From the IMG/VR virus record IMGVR_UViG_3300050821_002205, positions 1 through 38,604 of that record: a DNA stretch of 38,604 nt. One strand, given 5' to 3'. The position numbers and the translations under genes are program-made. Each line of letters opens with the position of its first letter. The first letter of the stretch is position 1. Origin of the DNA: a virus. The notes under the pieces are model-generated. The model ran no database searches and was not told the origin of the DNA. It worked only from the letters and a program-made list of their open reading frames with translations. Shown piece by piece: positions 18,717 to 26,946 of the stretch.

Positions 18717-20188
18717 GGTATTACCGTGATGTTAACCGCTGAAATTGTCGGCTCTTGGTCAACGCCCATTTGCAACGACGCGTTGCCGACGGACGAGTTG
18801 AACCCAATCGTAATTGTCAAAATCGAAACCTCGGGGCCGATCGCTTGGACCGGGCCGAAGTATCGAGACGCGAGAATTTGCGCACCGATACGCTCACGCA
18901 GCGAGCCCTGCGCCTGCCCCGTGAATTGCGCAATAACGGCTTGCTGCACGAGCGAGTGAATGTTCGCCGGCAACAACGCCGAGGCCGCGAGCGTGACCGC
19001 AAAAAATATCGGCGTGCTCGCGGGGTTGATGTAGTTGACCGTATATTGCGGGATTGGCACGCTGTACCCGCTCGTGTCCTGCACGACTTCCGACACGAGT
19101 GTCGCGCCTGCGCTGCCGATTTGCTGCCCCGTCACAGCCGCCGTACCGTGGCTGCCCGACGTGCTGACGTTCACGGTACCCGTGCCCAACGCCTGCGTGT
19201 ACGTTCCGAATGAAGTAACGACGCTATTGGCTGAGACGCCGGCCCCGTTGAGGGTCATGCCAACCTCGATATACCCCGACGTGGTCGAGGCGATTGTCAC
19301 GACGGTCGCCGCCTGCGAACCCGTGCCGGCGAATATCGGCGGGTACGCCGCGCCGACGTTGGTGTTTTGCCAAATGGCCGTAGCGACCGCGAGGGCCGCG
19401 CCGCCGGTCACTGCGACGTAAATTGAATGCGGGGCTACCGGGTAGCTCGTCGAATTGGGGTTGCCGTTGAGTGGGCCCGAAATCGTGGCGCTCGTGTTGT
19501 TCTGAGTCACGAACACGTCGATAACGTTGGGCACTGCGAACACGGCCGCGTACACGGCGGGAATGGAACCCTGCGCGTTGATACCGACCGATTGCTTGCG
19601 GCGATACTCGAACGCTGCCGGCGATTCGACGTTACTGCCGACGGTGCCGGGCGAGACGTTGTTGACCGATTCCCAACCGTTGATAGATTGGTAAATCTTG
19701 GTTACGGTGTTCGCCGGGCACGCGGTCGGCCCTGCAACGACGTTGGCGAACGGCAGCGTAATCGAGCCGCCAATCGGAATTTCGCCCGCCTGCGTGCATG
19801 AGTAAATGTTGCCGCTCGTATCCTGCACGAGCGACCCAACGAGAATTTCGGTACCGAGAACGCCAGTACACAACACGTTGACCGTCGTGGGCACAGCCGG
19901 GTTGCGATTCATGAAATAGATACGGCCTATCGCGTCTTGCATGAACCCCGTCGCCGTGTCCGGGTCAATCTGATTGACAAAAGTGGCGAATACCGTGTTG
20001 CCGTTCGCAATCATTGCCGTCGTCGAGGAGCACAGTTGACCCTGCGGGCTCGTCAACTGCGGGTTGAGATTGCCGCCGAACGCTGCGTTGTAATCTTGCT
20101 GCACGCCGGCCAAAATCGCCGCCTCTTGCGGCAGCACGAGCCCCGTTGGTGTAAATACCGGCGTCGGTACGTTGGTTGTGTTTGCCAT
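18713..20188 (-). CDS. Baseplate J-like wedge protein with inserted beta module
   Basis: A 491-residue baseplate wedge protein of the P2 gpJ/Mu gp47 family. N terminus: a helical start ending TGFMQDAIGRIYFMNRNPA, typical of the family. Middle: GWESVNNVSPGTVGSNVESPAAFEYRRKQS, which matches the conserved 'E-..-R-R' region. C terminus: VQQAVIAQFTGQAQGSLRERIGAQILASRYFGPV. Residues about 287-356 (TVVTIASTTSGYIEVGMTL, GTGTVNVSTSG) are an insertion of the module also found in the sheath gene; 22 nt of DNA are identical between the two. The ATG at 20188 follows the previous stop by one base. It assembles the wedge around the hub. Confidence 0.88.
   Translation of the reverse strand: MANTTNVPTPVFTPTGLVLPQEAAILAGVQQDYNAAFGGNLNPQLTSPQGQLCSSTTAMIANGNTVFATFVNQIDPDTATGFMQDAIGRIYFMNRNPAVPTTVNVLCTGVLGTEILVGSLVQDTSGNIYSCTQAGEIPIGGSITLPFANVVAGPTACPANTVTKIYQSINGWESVNNVSPGTVGSNVESPAAFEYRRKQSVGINAQGSIPAVYAAVFAVPNVIDVFVTQNNTSATISGPLNGNPNSTSYPVAPHSIYVAVTGGAALAVATAIWQNTNVGAAYPPIFAGTGSQAATVVTIASTTSGYIEVGMTLNGAGVSANSVVTSFGTYTQALGTGTVNVSTSGSHGTAAVTGQQIGSAGATLVSEVVQDTSGYSVPIPQYTVNYINPASTPIFFAVTLAASALLPANIHSLVQQAVIAQFTGQAQGSLRERIGAQILASRYFGPVQAIGPEVSILTITIGFNSSVGNASLQMGVDQEPTISAVNITVIP
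19121..19330 (-). repeat. Beta module copy 1 (in baseplate J gene)
   Basis: Encodes residues 287-356 of the J protein: VTIASTTSGYIEVGMTLNG, then VTSFGTYTQ and GTGTVNVSTSG. It shares the pattern of copies in the sheath, adaptor and cement genes. The bases at 19283-19304 are identical to 28192-28213 in the sheath gene. Confidence 0.8.
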
Positions 20189-20189
20189 G

Positions 20190-20558
20190 TTACAAGCTCA
20201 CTGTCTGCGTCTGATTGTTCACGTCGGTAAAAATAACTTGCCCGTCTGTCTCGCGCGTCGTCGCCGAGTACGACTCAATAATGCACGTCGCTGTGACGAC
20301 CCCCGACACGGTCAACGTTTGGGTAACAAACTGTTCTTGGAACACCGACGCGGGCGGCGTCTTTCCGAACAATTGGCCGAAGTAATCGACGCCTAGCGTA
20401 TCGTCATAATATACCTCGGCAAGCACAGTGCGGCACGCGCTCGCTACGTCCTGCGCAATGGCGTACGGCGGCGCGGCAACCGCGATGTTGCCAAACGCGT
20501 CAAGTGTCAAGTCCCACAAGCCAACGTCGAGCAAGAGTGTTGAGAACGGTGCGGCCAT
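20190..20558 (-). CDS. Baseplate wedge protein, T4 gp25 / GpW-like
   Basis: A 122-residue protein. Its place immediately before baseplate J and after the spike matches the gp25-like wedge component of contractile injection systems. Visible features: LDVGLWDLTLDAFGNIAVAA at the N terminus, a helix AIAQDVASACRTVLAEVYYD, then the family-typical DTLGVDYFGQLFGK, then beta strands (TATCIIESYSATTRETDGQVIF). It would nucleate sheath polymerisation by offering a sheath-like handshake. ATG 20558; the spike gene stops 1 nt before. No inserted module is present here. Confidence 0.75.
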   Translation of the reverse strand: MAAPFSTLLLDVGLWDLTLDAFGNIAVAAPPYAIAQDVASACRTVLAEVYYDDTLGVDYFGQLFGKTPPASVFQEQFVTQTLTVSGVVTATCIIESYSATTRETDGQVIFTDVNNQTQTVSL

Positions 20559-20559
20559 G

Positions 20560-22230
20560 TCATACGCCCCATTTCGTGTGTAAATATGCCTCGACGTTAG
20601 TAACTTCGGTCGGAGTTAACACGCGATTATAAACAATCAATTCTGCTAATGACCCATTCAAATAAAATGCGAAACCGGGCACGTAACCTATATGCAAATT
20701 GGCTGCCGTAATACCTTGAACATTCGTACCGCTGCCCGCGGCTGTCTGAGCAACCCGAAAAGCGTACGCGCCTGTCGTATCATTGTACGTCACATTGCCT
20801 TGGAACCATACCCCCGTCGCTAATGTGACGGTACTAGAACCGATGATGGCAATTAAACTTTTGACGATTTGAAGCTGTCCCGAGGCATCAATATCAACCT
20901 CTAATGAGCCGCTTCCGCCCGTATGAAAATTTTGCCCAACGCCTGACACGATTGTCGGTTTAAACACCATAAATGTGGTGCTGTTATGTAGCAAAAAACC
21001 ATTGGGGCCTGTTGAGGGAAAATCATAATCACCTGTCGAACCGCCGGGAAAGCTAACAACATTTTTGCTATTGAGAGTTGATGCAAGTCCCGTCGCCCCC
21101 GAACCGGCCGCCGTGGGAACGTATTGCGGAATACTGCTAGAATTGGGCAATACCGGGAGAAAATCCACTGTAATTAGATCGGCCTGAAACCAATATAAAA
21201 GGTTGGGAATAGTTCCCGGCACGGGTGTTGATCCGCCGCTACCATTTGACGCCGCTGTCAGACGCCCCTGCGCGTCAACAGTTATGTTGGCGCTTGTGTA
21301 GCTACCGGCCGTTACCGCAGTATTCGCTAGCGCAACCGTGCTGCCGCTGGCGTGTAGAGGGCCGCCGGTCAATCCCGTACCGGTTGCTATCGAGATTGAT
21401 TGCAGGGCCGTGACCGCGAGCGCGAGTGCGGCATACGCTGTCGAGGACAAATCGACGGTCAAAGTACCGGCGGTTGTGATGGGGCCGCCGCCCACGACCA
21501 CGCCAACGCCCGGCGTCGAAATGCCGACGCTCGTAACGCTGCCCCCGCCGCCCCCGCCGATGAACGAGGAGGCCGTGACACTGCCCGAGAACACAGCCGA
21601 GGCGCCGGCAATGGTTGTCGTGGTAATGCCGCCCGGCGCCGTTACCGCGCCTGTAAGCGTGCTTGTTCCGGTCACTGCGAGGGTTGCTTGTAGCGTCGTG
21701 TTGCCGACGACGTTTAGAGTTCCGCTGTTCGTCGTGGCCGGCGCTTGAATCGCCACGGTGCCCGGCGAAACGATGTTGACGCCCCCGCCGGCCGCCAAGA
21801 ACTGCAAGTATTGCGTCGGCGCGCCGTTGAGAATGCCCCCGAGGTAAATGCCGTCTGACCACGAGAACCGGCGATTGCTCGACGGGTTGGCCGCGCCCTT
21901 GGCCGCGACGACGCCCGTGATATCGCGCGAGGCAAACACAACGACGCCAATGTCGCCGACGACCGGGTCGCATATGATCGCGTTGCCGCCGCCCTGCAAT
22001 CGGAAGTACGGCCGGCCGGCAATAACCTCGTGCTCGACTGGCGTGTTAGCGCCCGTCACGAGGTTGACCAAAATTTGAACATCGACAGTTTGCGCGCCCG
22101 TGTTGACCGCGCTGACTTGGCCTATAGAAACCGTCTGCATTTCATCGGTTGCGCGCGCGATGATAAAGTCGAGCATGTTGAACTCGCTCGCATCGCTAAA
22201 CGGGTTCGCTTGGCCTACTGCGGTACTCAT
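20560..22230 (-). CDS. Gp138-type baseplate spike fused to a C-terminal LamG-like lectin domain
   Basis: A 556-residue spike. Residues about 20-105: a Gp138-like OB domain (TVDVQILVNLVTG, GRPYFRLQGGGNAIICDPVVGD, VVVFASRDI). Residues 110-335: Gly/Thr-rich beta-helical or fibre-like stalk (NTTLQATLAVTGTSTLTG, ITVDAQGRLTAASNG). Residues 340-556: a concanavalin/LamG-like domain (LLYWFQADLIT, VVSFPGGSTGDYDF, then FYLNGSLAELIVYNRVLTPTE, VEAYLHTKWG), suggesting glycan binding at the tip. The DNA for this last domain is much lower in G+C than its surroundings (about 38% over 20581-20700), so it was probably acquired recently. The ATG at 22230 overlaps the hub stop (ATGA). It should pierce the outer membrane. 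Confidence 0.82.
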   Translation of the reverse strand: MSTAVGQANPFSDASEFNMLDFIIARATDEMQTVSIGQVSAVNTGAQTVDVQILVNLVTGANTPVEHEVIAGRPYFRLQGGGNAIICDPVVGDIGVVVFASRDITGVVAAKGAANPSSNRRFSWSDGIYLGGILNGAPTQYLQFLAAGGGVNIVSPGTVAIQAPATTNSGTLNVVGNTTLQATLAVTGTSTLTGAVTAPGGITTTTIAGASAVFSGSVTASSFIGGGGGGSVTSVGISTPGVGVVVGGGPITTAGTLTVDLSSTAYAALALAVTALQSISIATGTGLTGGPLHASGSTVALANTAVTAGSYTSANITVDAQGRLTAASNGSGGSTPVPGTIPNLLYWFQADLITVDFLPVLPNSSSIPQYVPTAAGSGATGLASTLNSKNVVSFPGGSTGDYDFPSTGPNGFLLHNSTTFMVFKPTIVSGVGQNFHTGGSGSLEVDIDASGQLQIVKSLIAIIGSSTVTLATGVWFQGNVTYNDTTGAYAFRVAQTAAGSGTNVQGITAANLHIGYVPGFAFYLNGSLAELIVYNRVLTPTEVTNVEAYLHTKWGV

Positions 22231-23153
22231 GCTGCGGGCACTGCGTTCGGCGGGTACAATTTCATATCGGTAAACCAAAGCCCTTGCGGCTTGTTCGATT
22301 CCAACAAATGCGTCAGCGGGCCAATAATCCAATTGCCGTCGGCGAGCGTGTTGAGCGTCTTGGGCAATTGCGGGTCAATCACAACGTCGCTACCCTGAAT
22401 CGCAATCGGCCCGTTCTGCCGAAACGCCGGGTTAAAAATCGACCGCACGTTGAGGTACCCGTTGCCGAGCACTTCCGGGTATCCCACGAGGCCCGACGTT
22501 GGCGACAGAACCCACGAGGGCACATTCGTACGCGCGAGGCCGGCCGGCGATATGACGAGCAAATTTTGATTTTCGATTGAGGCGTATATGCCGGCGTCCT
22601 TGCACACTTTGCGCAATTGGTTCGTGAGCGTGCCCGAGTAATACGCGTTCGTGAGCGTACCGGTAACGCCGTCGTTCTCGAATGCCATCGACATTTTCGA
22701 CGCGATGTTGTTCACGATATCCGCGACGTTTGCGGTACCCGGGTAGCTCGTCGGGTTGGCCGGCGTGAGTTGGTCGAACCCCGCCGACTGCGCGTGAACG
22801 AACAAGCACACGTCGGGCGCGCCGCTGTAGTCGGGGCCGGCCTGATAGATTTGGCCCGAGAAAATAAACGAGAAACCGTTGCCGCTGTCGGCCTCAATCT
22901 GTACGGTGTTGAACGTGTACTCGGGCTTGCCGCCCTGCACGGACACGATTGCAAGCGCGTTCATGTCTTGTTGGGCCATGCCGTAAATTCTAATTGACGC
23001 CTCGGGAAACGCCGGCAGCCCCGCGCCCTTGACGGTCACGGACATACGCAGCCCTGTAACCTGCAATTGGTTTGCCTTGGTTCCCGGGAACACTGCGTTG
23101 CTGTTCGTCAATGTAAATGTGACGCGCAGATTTTTGACCGTGTAACTACTCAC
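22227..23153 (-). CDS. Baseplate hub protein (gp27/gpD-like)
   Basis: A 308-residue hub protein carrying the spike. The N-terminal strands (NLRVTFTLTNSNAVFPGTKANQL, MSVTVKGAGLPAFPEASIRIYGM) and FVHAQSAGFDQLTPANPTSYPG with ADIVNNIASKMSMAFEND, then LRKVCKDAGIYASIENQNLLVISP, match the hub folds of phage baseplate proteins of this group. The fold pattern (two tube-like barrels plus linker) is inferred, not seen. The GTG at 23153 overlaps the previous gene by 8 nt; GGTAGG lies upstream. Its order, plug-hub-spike-gp25-J, is that of compact contractile baseplates. Confidence 0.75.
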   Translation of the reverse strand: MSSYTVKNLRVTFTLTNSNAVFPGTKANQLQVTGLRMSVTVKGAGLPAFPEASIRIYGMAQQDMNALAIVSVQGGKPEYTFNTVQIEADSGNGFSFIFSGQIYQAGPDYSGAPDVCLFVHAQSAGFDQLTPANPTSYPGTANVADIVNNIASKMSMAFENDGVTGTLTNAYYSGTLTNQLRKVCKDAGIYASIENQNLLVISPAGLARTNVPSWVLSPTSGLVGYPEVLGNGYLNVRSIFNPAFRQNGPIAIQGSDVVIDPQLPKTLNTLADGNWIIGPLTHLLESNKPQGLWFTDMKLYPPNAVPAA

Positions 23154-23532
23154 TCGCGCCTACCGAGGCCAAATCGGCCGCCGTGAGATATAGCAATACG
23201 AATTGCGTGCCGAGCCCCGTGTAATACGGGGGCGCGCCGTTGAACGTGGGCGGGCCGCCCTGCGTCGCGAGCGTGTCGAGGAACATGAATTCGCCCAAGC
23301 CGAGCGGGTCAACGAGGTATCGCTTGTCCTGCAAAATCGGTGTGCGATCGAGACAGCGCGCCGTGTTGATGACTGGCACGCCGCCCACGATCAAGTCAAA
23401 GAAAAGCCCCGCGGCAACCCCGTACTCGTCGGTAATCGGTTGCTTTTGATATACGGCAATCTGACAACTCTGCCCGTCGAGGACGATTGTTAGAGTCTGC
23501 GAAGGTACTGCGCTCAAGGGTATTTGCAACAT
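23146..23532 (-). CDS. Baseplate plug protein (cyanophage Pam3 gp18-like)
   Basis: A 128-residue protein matching the small phage 'baseplate plug' family typified by Pam3 gp18: it begins MLQIPLSAVPSQTLTIVLDGQSCQIAVYQK, then FFDLIVGGVPVINTARCLDRTPIL, then DPLGLGEFMFLDT, then a flexible end. The plug closes the central channel between tube and hub in simple baseplates. ATG 23532; it lies 4 nt after the preceding gene. Family assignment is from memory of the IPL-start and FDL-VGG-PV pattern. Confidence 0.7.
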   Translation of the reverse strand: MLQIPLSAVPSQTLTIVLDGQSCQIAVYQKQPITDEYGVAAGLFFDLIVGGVPVINTARCLDRTPILQDKRYLVDPLGLGEFMFLDTLATQGGPPTFNGAPPYYTGLGTQFVLLYLTAADLASVGASE

Positions 23533-23536
23533 GGGG

Positions 23537-24274
23537 CTAACCTGTAGGCACGGGCGGCGTTATGGCCGTCAATGCTGATTGCTGTACGGCCGTGCTCGGT
23601 TCTTGCGGGTTGTTCAAACCCTGATTGATAACCGGCGCCGCGCTCGGCGGCTGCGCGTTCGCGGTCGGCGTCGCAACGGTGCTGTACTGTGCGGCGACTT
23701 GATTGATTTCGATGAAATACAATTCAACGTCGAAATAAAACGCGTTGTCTTTGCCGCGGCGGGAAAGCTCGGCGCGTGTGACACTCACGTCAACATACGA
23801 TTTTTCGGGCGTGCGAATCGTGTACAAATTGATATTCGACTGAGCAATGAGCACGTCAATTTGTTGCAGGAATATCGACCGGCTTGCAAGGTCGCCGCCT
23901 TTGGTCAGCGTAATCGACGACTCGAACGGCAGCCCGACGCGGTTGTACGTGCCGAATTGCCCTTGTTGAATCGGGAAATTTCCTATGCGATTTTCCTTGC
24001 GCCAACCGAAATCCATGACCGAGTCAGGTTGCACGACGAGGTTGTTGTTGTCGTCGAACACGCCCCACACGGGCGCCGATTGCGTGGCGTGCCAAAGTAC
24101 GTCGGGGTTCGCGGCAAAGCCGAGCGCGGGCGGCGTAAGGGCCTCGACGAGCAACGAGCGCGCCAATTGCGGGACGCCCGGCAGCAACGCCACGTTCGGG
24201 AATTCCGGCAACACCACGGTTATCGGAATGCCGAGCCCCGCGCCCCAACCCTGCGTGATAATTGAAACACTCAT
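23537..24274 (-). CDS. Baseplate/tail-hub structural protein
   Basis: A 245-residue structural protein. A central stretch is strongly patterned: SVMDFGWRKENRIGNFPIQQ, FGTYNRVGLPFESSITLTKG, SRSIFLQQIDVL, NLYTIRTPEKSYVDVSVTRAELSRR, then VELYFIEINQV. This 'pattern of FPxQxGxFxxYNxVxxP' is shared by baseplate proteins downstream of tape measures in many myo- and siphoviruses (distal-tube/hub-connecting roles). The C-terminal 45 residues are Pro/Ala/Gln-rich and disordered. ATG 24274 overlaps the tape measure stop (ATGA). The exact structural role (tube-hub adaptor versus LysM-lacking hub part) is not decided by sequence. Confidence 0.65.
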   Translation of the reverse strand: MSVSIITQGWGAGLGIPITVVLPEFPNVALLPGVPQLARSLLVEALTPPALGFAANPDVLWHATQSAPVWGVFDDNNNLVVQPDSVMDFGWRKENRIGNFPIQQGQFGTYNRVGLPFESSITLTKGGDLASRSIFLQQIDVLIAQSNINLYTIRTPEKSYVDVSVTRAELSRRGKDNAFYFDVELYFIEINQVAAQYSTVATPTANAQPPSAAPVINQGLNNPQEPSTAVQQSALTAITPPVPTG

Positions 24275-25806
24275 GACTGCCCCGTATCGGCTTGCGTAAC
24301 CGAGAACTTACGTTGAATCGCTGCCGGCACTTGGTCGGCTACGGCCTTGGGGTCAGCGTTCGGCGCGTTAACCTGAATCGTGCCGACTGACACGGTTGTC
24401 TGATTGCCGGCGCTCTGAGCGTTGCCGCCCGCGGCGCGACTCGCGAGGCCGGGCGTTGGGCCGGCTTGCAGCCCCGGGCCCGACTCGTGCCGCCCTATCG
24501 CGTACGACAGCGCCTTAATGTCGCTTTCGTCCAAATTGTTTTTACCGAGTTGCTTGCGCACGTCCGCGATGTACGCCGGCACGTCGTTTTTGAATTTGCC
24601 GTTGCCCTCGTATGCGGTAATGAGCGCGTCCACGGTGCGCAGCCCGCGGCGCATCTTGATTGCAAGGTCGCGCTCGAGCGCGGCTTGCCCCTCCTCGGGC
24701 GTCGCGTACTGGCGCTCGTTGCCGGCGGCGTCGAGTATGTTGCCCGGGTTGTTGAACCGTGCGGCCTTGCTGCCGGCGGGCGGCGCGTAGAAATCTGTTA
24801 CATCATTGTTCTTTCCGGTAGCCGGAATCTCTCCGCCGAATCGAGTTTTGTCCGCCGCCTCTTGTACGACTTGATCTGTTGTTTTCTGATTTTTGATAAC
24901 GTCAGGGTGCGCCTTTATATAATCCGCGTACTTTATTTTGGCCGCGCGTTTTCGGTCCTCGACTTCCTCGGGGCTATTACGATCAGGGCCAACAAGTGAG
25001 TCATGTACGAATTTAAGCGACTCGACAATCGTGGAAACGGTGTGCAGAACACCAAGCACTGCGGGCGCCAAATCTTTAACAACCGCTTGACCAGCCTTGG
25101 TAATTTCCTGCGTTACATTGCGCCATTCTTGCTCAAGTCGTTGAGCTTCAGCCACGCTTTGGGCGGAAACTCCGTTGTTCTTTTCGGCCTGTGCTAGTTG
25201 CTGTTCTCGCAGAGCTTTAGACTGAATTAGGTATTGTATTTCTCCCTCATTAAGCCCCGCCTGCCGAAACATCGTAGCTTGATAGACTGCGCCGTAACGC
25301 GCTGTCTTGTCCGCCAATTCCTCGAATATCTCACCCTGATTTCGTAAGTCGCCGTTCTCATTGCGAATGTTAACGCCACGATTACGGATGAACTGCAACA
25401 ACGGCGATTGCTCGCCGGTCGTGTTCATTTTCTGGAAATCTTCGGTTATTTGGCGAAAAGCTGCTTGCGCGTCAGTAGCGTTGCCGCCCGCAAGATCAAC
25501 TGCGCTACCCCATTTATTTAGTTCATGGGCCGACATACCAATCGACTTGGCGGTACGTCCTAGCTGAGCCTCGCCGACTGCTAAACCGGCAAGCCATTTA
25601 CCGAACCCGGTAGCTGATTCAAAGCCGAGAAATAGGCTAGCGATGGTACGGCCAACGTCAACCAACGATTTAGTAATATCGTCCGCCGCGCTTTTTGCTT
25701 TGCGTGCGGTTTCGCCGGTTTCTTTCTCGGCCGTCTCGCGGCCCTTTTTGTAGTTGGAACCGTCGAGGCCGAGGAGGACGACTAGACTGTCGATTACCGT
25801 TGCCAT
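24271..25806 (-). CDS. Tail tape measure protein with C-terminal P5-like domain
   Basis: A 511-residue tape measure. N-terminal signature: SLVVLLGLDGSNYKKGRETAEK followed by a long helix and a Gly/Phe hydrophobic segment (IASLFLGFESATGFGKWLAGLAV). The middle is helical with LNKWGSAVDLAGGNATDAQAAF. Residues about 349-442 (RFNNPGNI, then YATPEEGQAALERDL, then YEGNGKFKNDVPAYIADV) form a domain commonly annotated 'structural protein P5', probably peptidoglycan-related. Tape length sets tail length; this one is short, so the tail is probably below 80 nm. ATG 25806 is 6 nt after the chaperone stop. G+C falls in the middle of the gene (25140-25300). Confidence 0.82.
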   Translation of the reverse strand: MATVIDSLVVLLGLDGSNYKKGRETAEKETGETARKAKSAADDITKSLVDVGRTIASLFLGFESATGFGKWLAGLAVGEAQLGRTAKSIGMSAHELNKWGSAVDLAGGNATDAQAAFRQITEDFQKMNTTGEQSPLLQFIRNRGVNIRNENGDLRNQGEIFEELADKTARYGAVYQATMFRQAGLNEGEIQYLIQSKALREQQLAQAEKNNGVSAQSVAEAQRLEQEWRNVTQEITKAGQAVVKDLAPAVLGVLHTVSTIVESLKFVHDSLVGPDRNSPEEVEDRKRAAKIKYADYIKAHPDVIKNQKTTDQVVQEAADKTRFGGEIPATGKNNDVTDFYAPPAGSKAARFNNPGNILDAAGNERQYATPEEGQAALERDLAIKMRRGLRTVDALITAYEGNGKFKNDVPAYIADVRKQLGKNNLDESDIKALSYAIGRHESGPGLQAGPTPGLASRAAGGNAQSAGNQTTVSVGTIQVNAPNADPKAVADQVPAAIQRKFSVTQADTGQS

Positions 25807-25812
25807 GCTCTG

Positions 25813-26456
25813 CTAGCCCTGTTTATCAATCTCGCGTCGGTTGTGTGCATCGACGCTGATAACCTCAGCTAGATTGTAAGCATCGCGAACGCCGTAGACC
25901 GACTGCAATTCATGCAGCGTCGCCTTACCATCCGACACGATCATACCAATAAGCGGCGGCAAGTTCACGTAATCAATCAGACGGCCGTTGCGGGCTGCGA
26001 ACAGAGCCGCCCCTAAGTCGGGGTTGCGACGGCCGGCGAAAAACCCGTGTGCAGGAACAACAGCGCCTTGTGCAGCGTCAGGAACGTCTTGATTTCCTCG
26101 ACGCAGCAATTGGGGCCCGGCAGGATAGCCTGCGGCGCGCCCGAGGCTTTGCCCTTGGTGTCGTGGTGCTGATACCGGGCCTGCGCAAGCATCTCGTCGA
26201 GGAGCGGCTTTAGAGCGCCGTACGGGGCTTGTAGCAGGGCCATTACCCCAAAGCCTGCAAGACCCGCCATACCGCTCACGAGGGCACCCTCGGGCAACTG
26301 CACGCCCGAGGCGGCCAACGCGAGGAGGGCGCGCAACGCCCAATCCTGCCCGCTGTACGCGTCCATTTCGGTCAGTACGAAAACCTTGCCGTTGTCGCGC
26401 TCGCCCGGGGCCTCGGAACGAGTGCCCGGTATGGTCAACGTCTCTGTGCGTCGCAT
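25813..26456 (-). CDS. Tail assembly chaperone GT fusion, made by -1 ribosomal frameshift
   Basis: A 214-residue fusion: the first 138 residues of the G-type chaperone, then a switch at the slippery site 26040-26046 into the -1 frame. The T part reads NGRLIDYVNLPPLIGMIVSDGK, TLHELQSVYGVRDAYNLAEV and ISVDAHNRREIDKQG. A T domain with 'T-Y-x(2)-Y-L-E-...-N' composition is normal for this protein. Adding the one re-read base makes 645 nt, an exact number of codons. The T frame has no plausible start of its own; it is the shadow frame upstream of the slip. As in lambda G/GT and Mu gp41/gp42, low-level fusion product recruits the tube subunit to the tape measure. Confidence 0.85.
26013..26456 (-). 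CDS. Tail assembly chaperone (G-type, unshifted product)
   Basis: A 147-residue chaperone (MRRTETLTIPGTRSEAPGERD, then KVFVLTEMDAYSGQDWALRALLALAASG), matching the family typified by phages with 'DxGKxFxLTEMxAxxAExWAxR'. Residues continue with GMAGLAGFGVMALLQAPYG and LLDEMLAQARYQ, then CVEEIKTFLTLHKALLFLH. The ATG at 26456 has an excellent GAGGAG 8 nt upstream. The gene sits between tube and tape measure genes, as normal. It ends shortly after the slippery site in a TAG; the extended form is listed separately. Confidence 0.88.
   Translation of the reverse strand: MRRTETLTIPGTRSEAPGERDNGKVFVLTEMDAYSGQDWALRALLALAASGVQLPEGALVSGMAGLAGFGVMALLQAPYGALKPLLDEMLAQARYQHHDTKGKASGAPQAILPGPNCCVEEIKTFLTLHKALLFLHTGFSPAVATPT
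26040..26046 (-). other. -1 programmed frameshift slippery site G GGT TTT
   Basis: The minus-strand heptamer GGGTTTT is phased as G-GGT-TTT in the G frame (preceded by CAC-AC). Slippage by -1 re-pairs as GGG-TTT and continues TTC-GCC-GGC in the T frame. The G frame ends 31 nt downstream at 26013. A CCCC/GGGG hairpin (loop GACTTA) lies about 20 nt after the site and could pause ribosomes. Confidence 0.8.
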
Positions 26457-26497
26457 GGTTCAAACTCCTCGGCGTGGTGGCGCCGCCGGTTGCCCGG

Positions 26498-26929
26498 TTA
26501 AACGTTGGTGACGGGGGTCGATTCCCAAGTAATCTCGAACGTCCGAGACTCGAAAATCTTTTTGGCGTCCGGTATCGGTTTGAAGCGCGTCAACGACCCG
26601 TTGTTGAGTGTCCACGCCTTGCCGAGCGACGGCGACCAAATCGAGCCCGAGGCCGTCAAGTCGTCGCGGGCCGCAATCAGAGCGCCGTTCCATTGGTCGA
26701 AAATGTCGCACGCCGGGCTGTCGCTCTGAATGTGAATCAGCATCTTGACGAGGTAGGGCGTGAACCCGCTCGACTTTTTGCCGTCAACGCCGATTTTGGC
26801 CTCGACGGGGTTCACGTCCTCGGAACCGAACGCGTCGTCGGTCGCGTAGCCTTGCATAATCACGGGCGCCGCGAAAACGTCCGGTATGTTGAGGACGAAT
26901 TCGCTGTTGGCTGAGGTAAGGGTTGCCAT
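26498..26929 (-). CDS. Tail tube protein (DUF3277-like)
   Basis: A 143-residue tail tube subunit: it begins MATLTSANSEFVLNIPDV, then IMQGYATDDAFGSEDVNPVEAKIGVDGKKSSGFTPYLVKMLIHI, then SDSPACDIFDQWNGALIAA, with FESRTFEITWES near the C terminus. The pattern (gly-tyr-ala-thr-asp-asp-ala-phe, then a V-K-x-G-A-D-G-K-like middle) is the DUF3277-type phage tube fold. ATG 26929. It directly follows the sheath gene (17-nt gap with GGAG), the usual order. It forms the rigid inner channel. No inserted module. Confidence 0.82.
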   Translation of the reverse strand: MATLTSANSEFVLNIPDVFAAPVIMQGYATDDAFGSEDVNPVEAKIGVDGKKSSGFTPYLVKMLIHIQSDSPACDIFDQWNGALIAARDDLTASGSIWSPSLGKAWTLNNGSLTRFKPIPDAKKIFESRTFEITWESTPVTNV

Positions 26930-26946
26930 GTGCTACAAGCTCCGCG

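Noticed and set aside
22617-22997. Plus-strand frame opposite the hub gene
   Set aside because: Val/Arg/Asn-rich shadow with no recognisable motif; the hub gene is clear.
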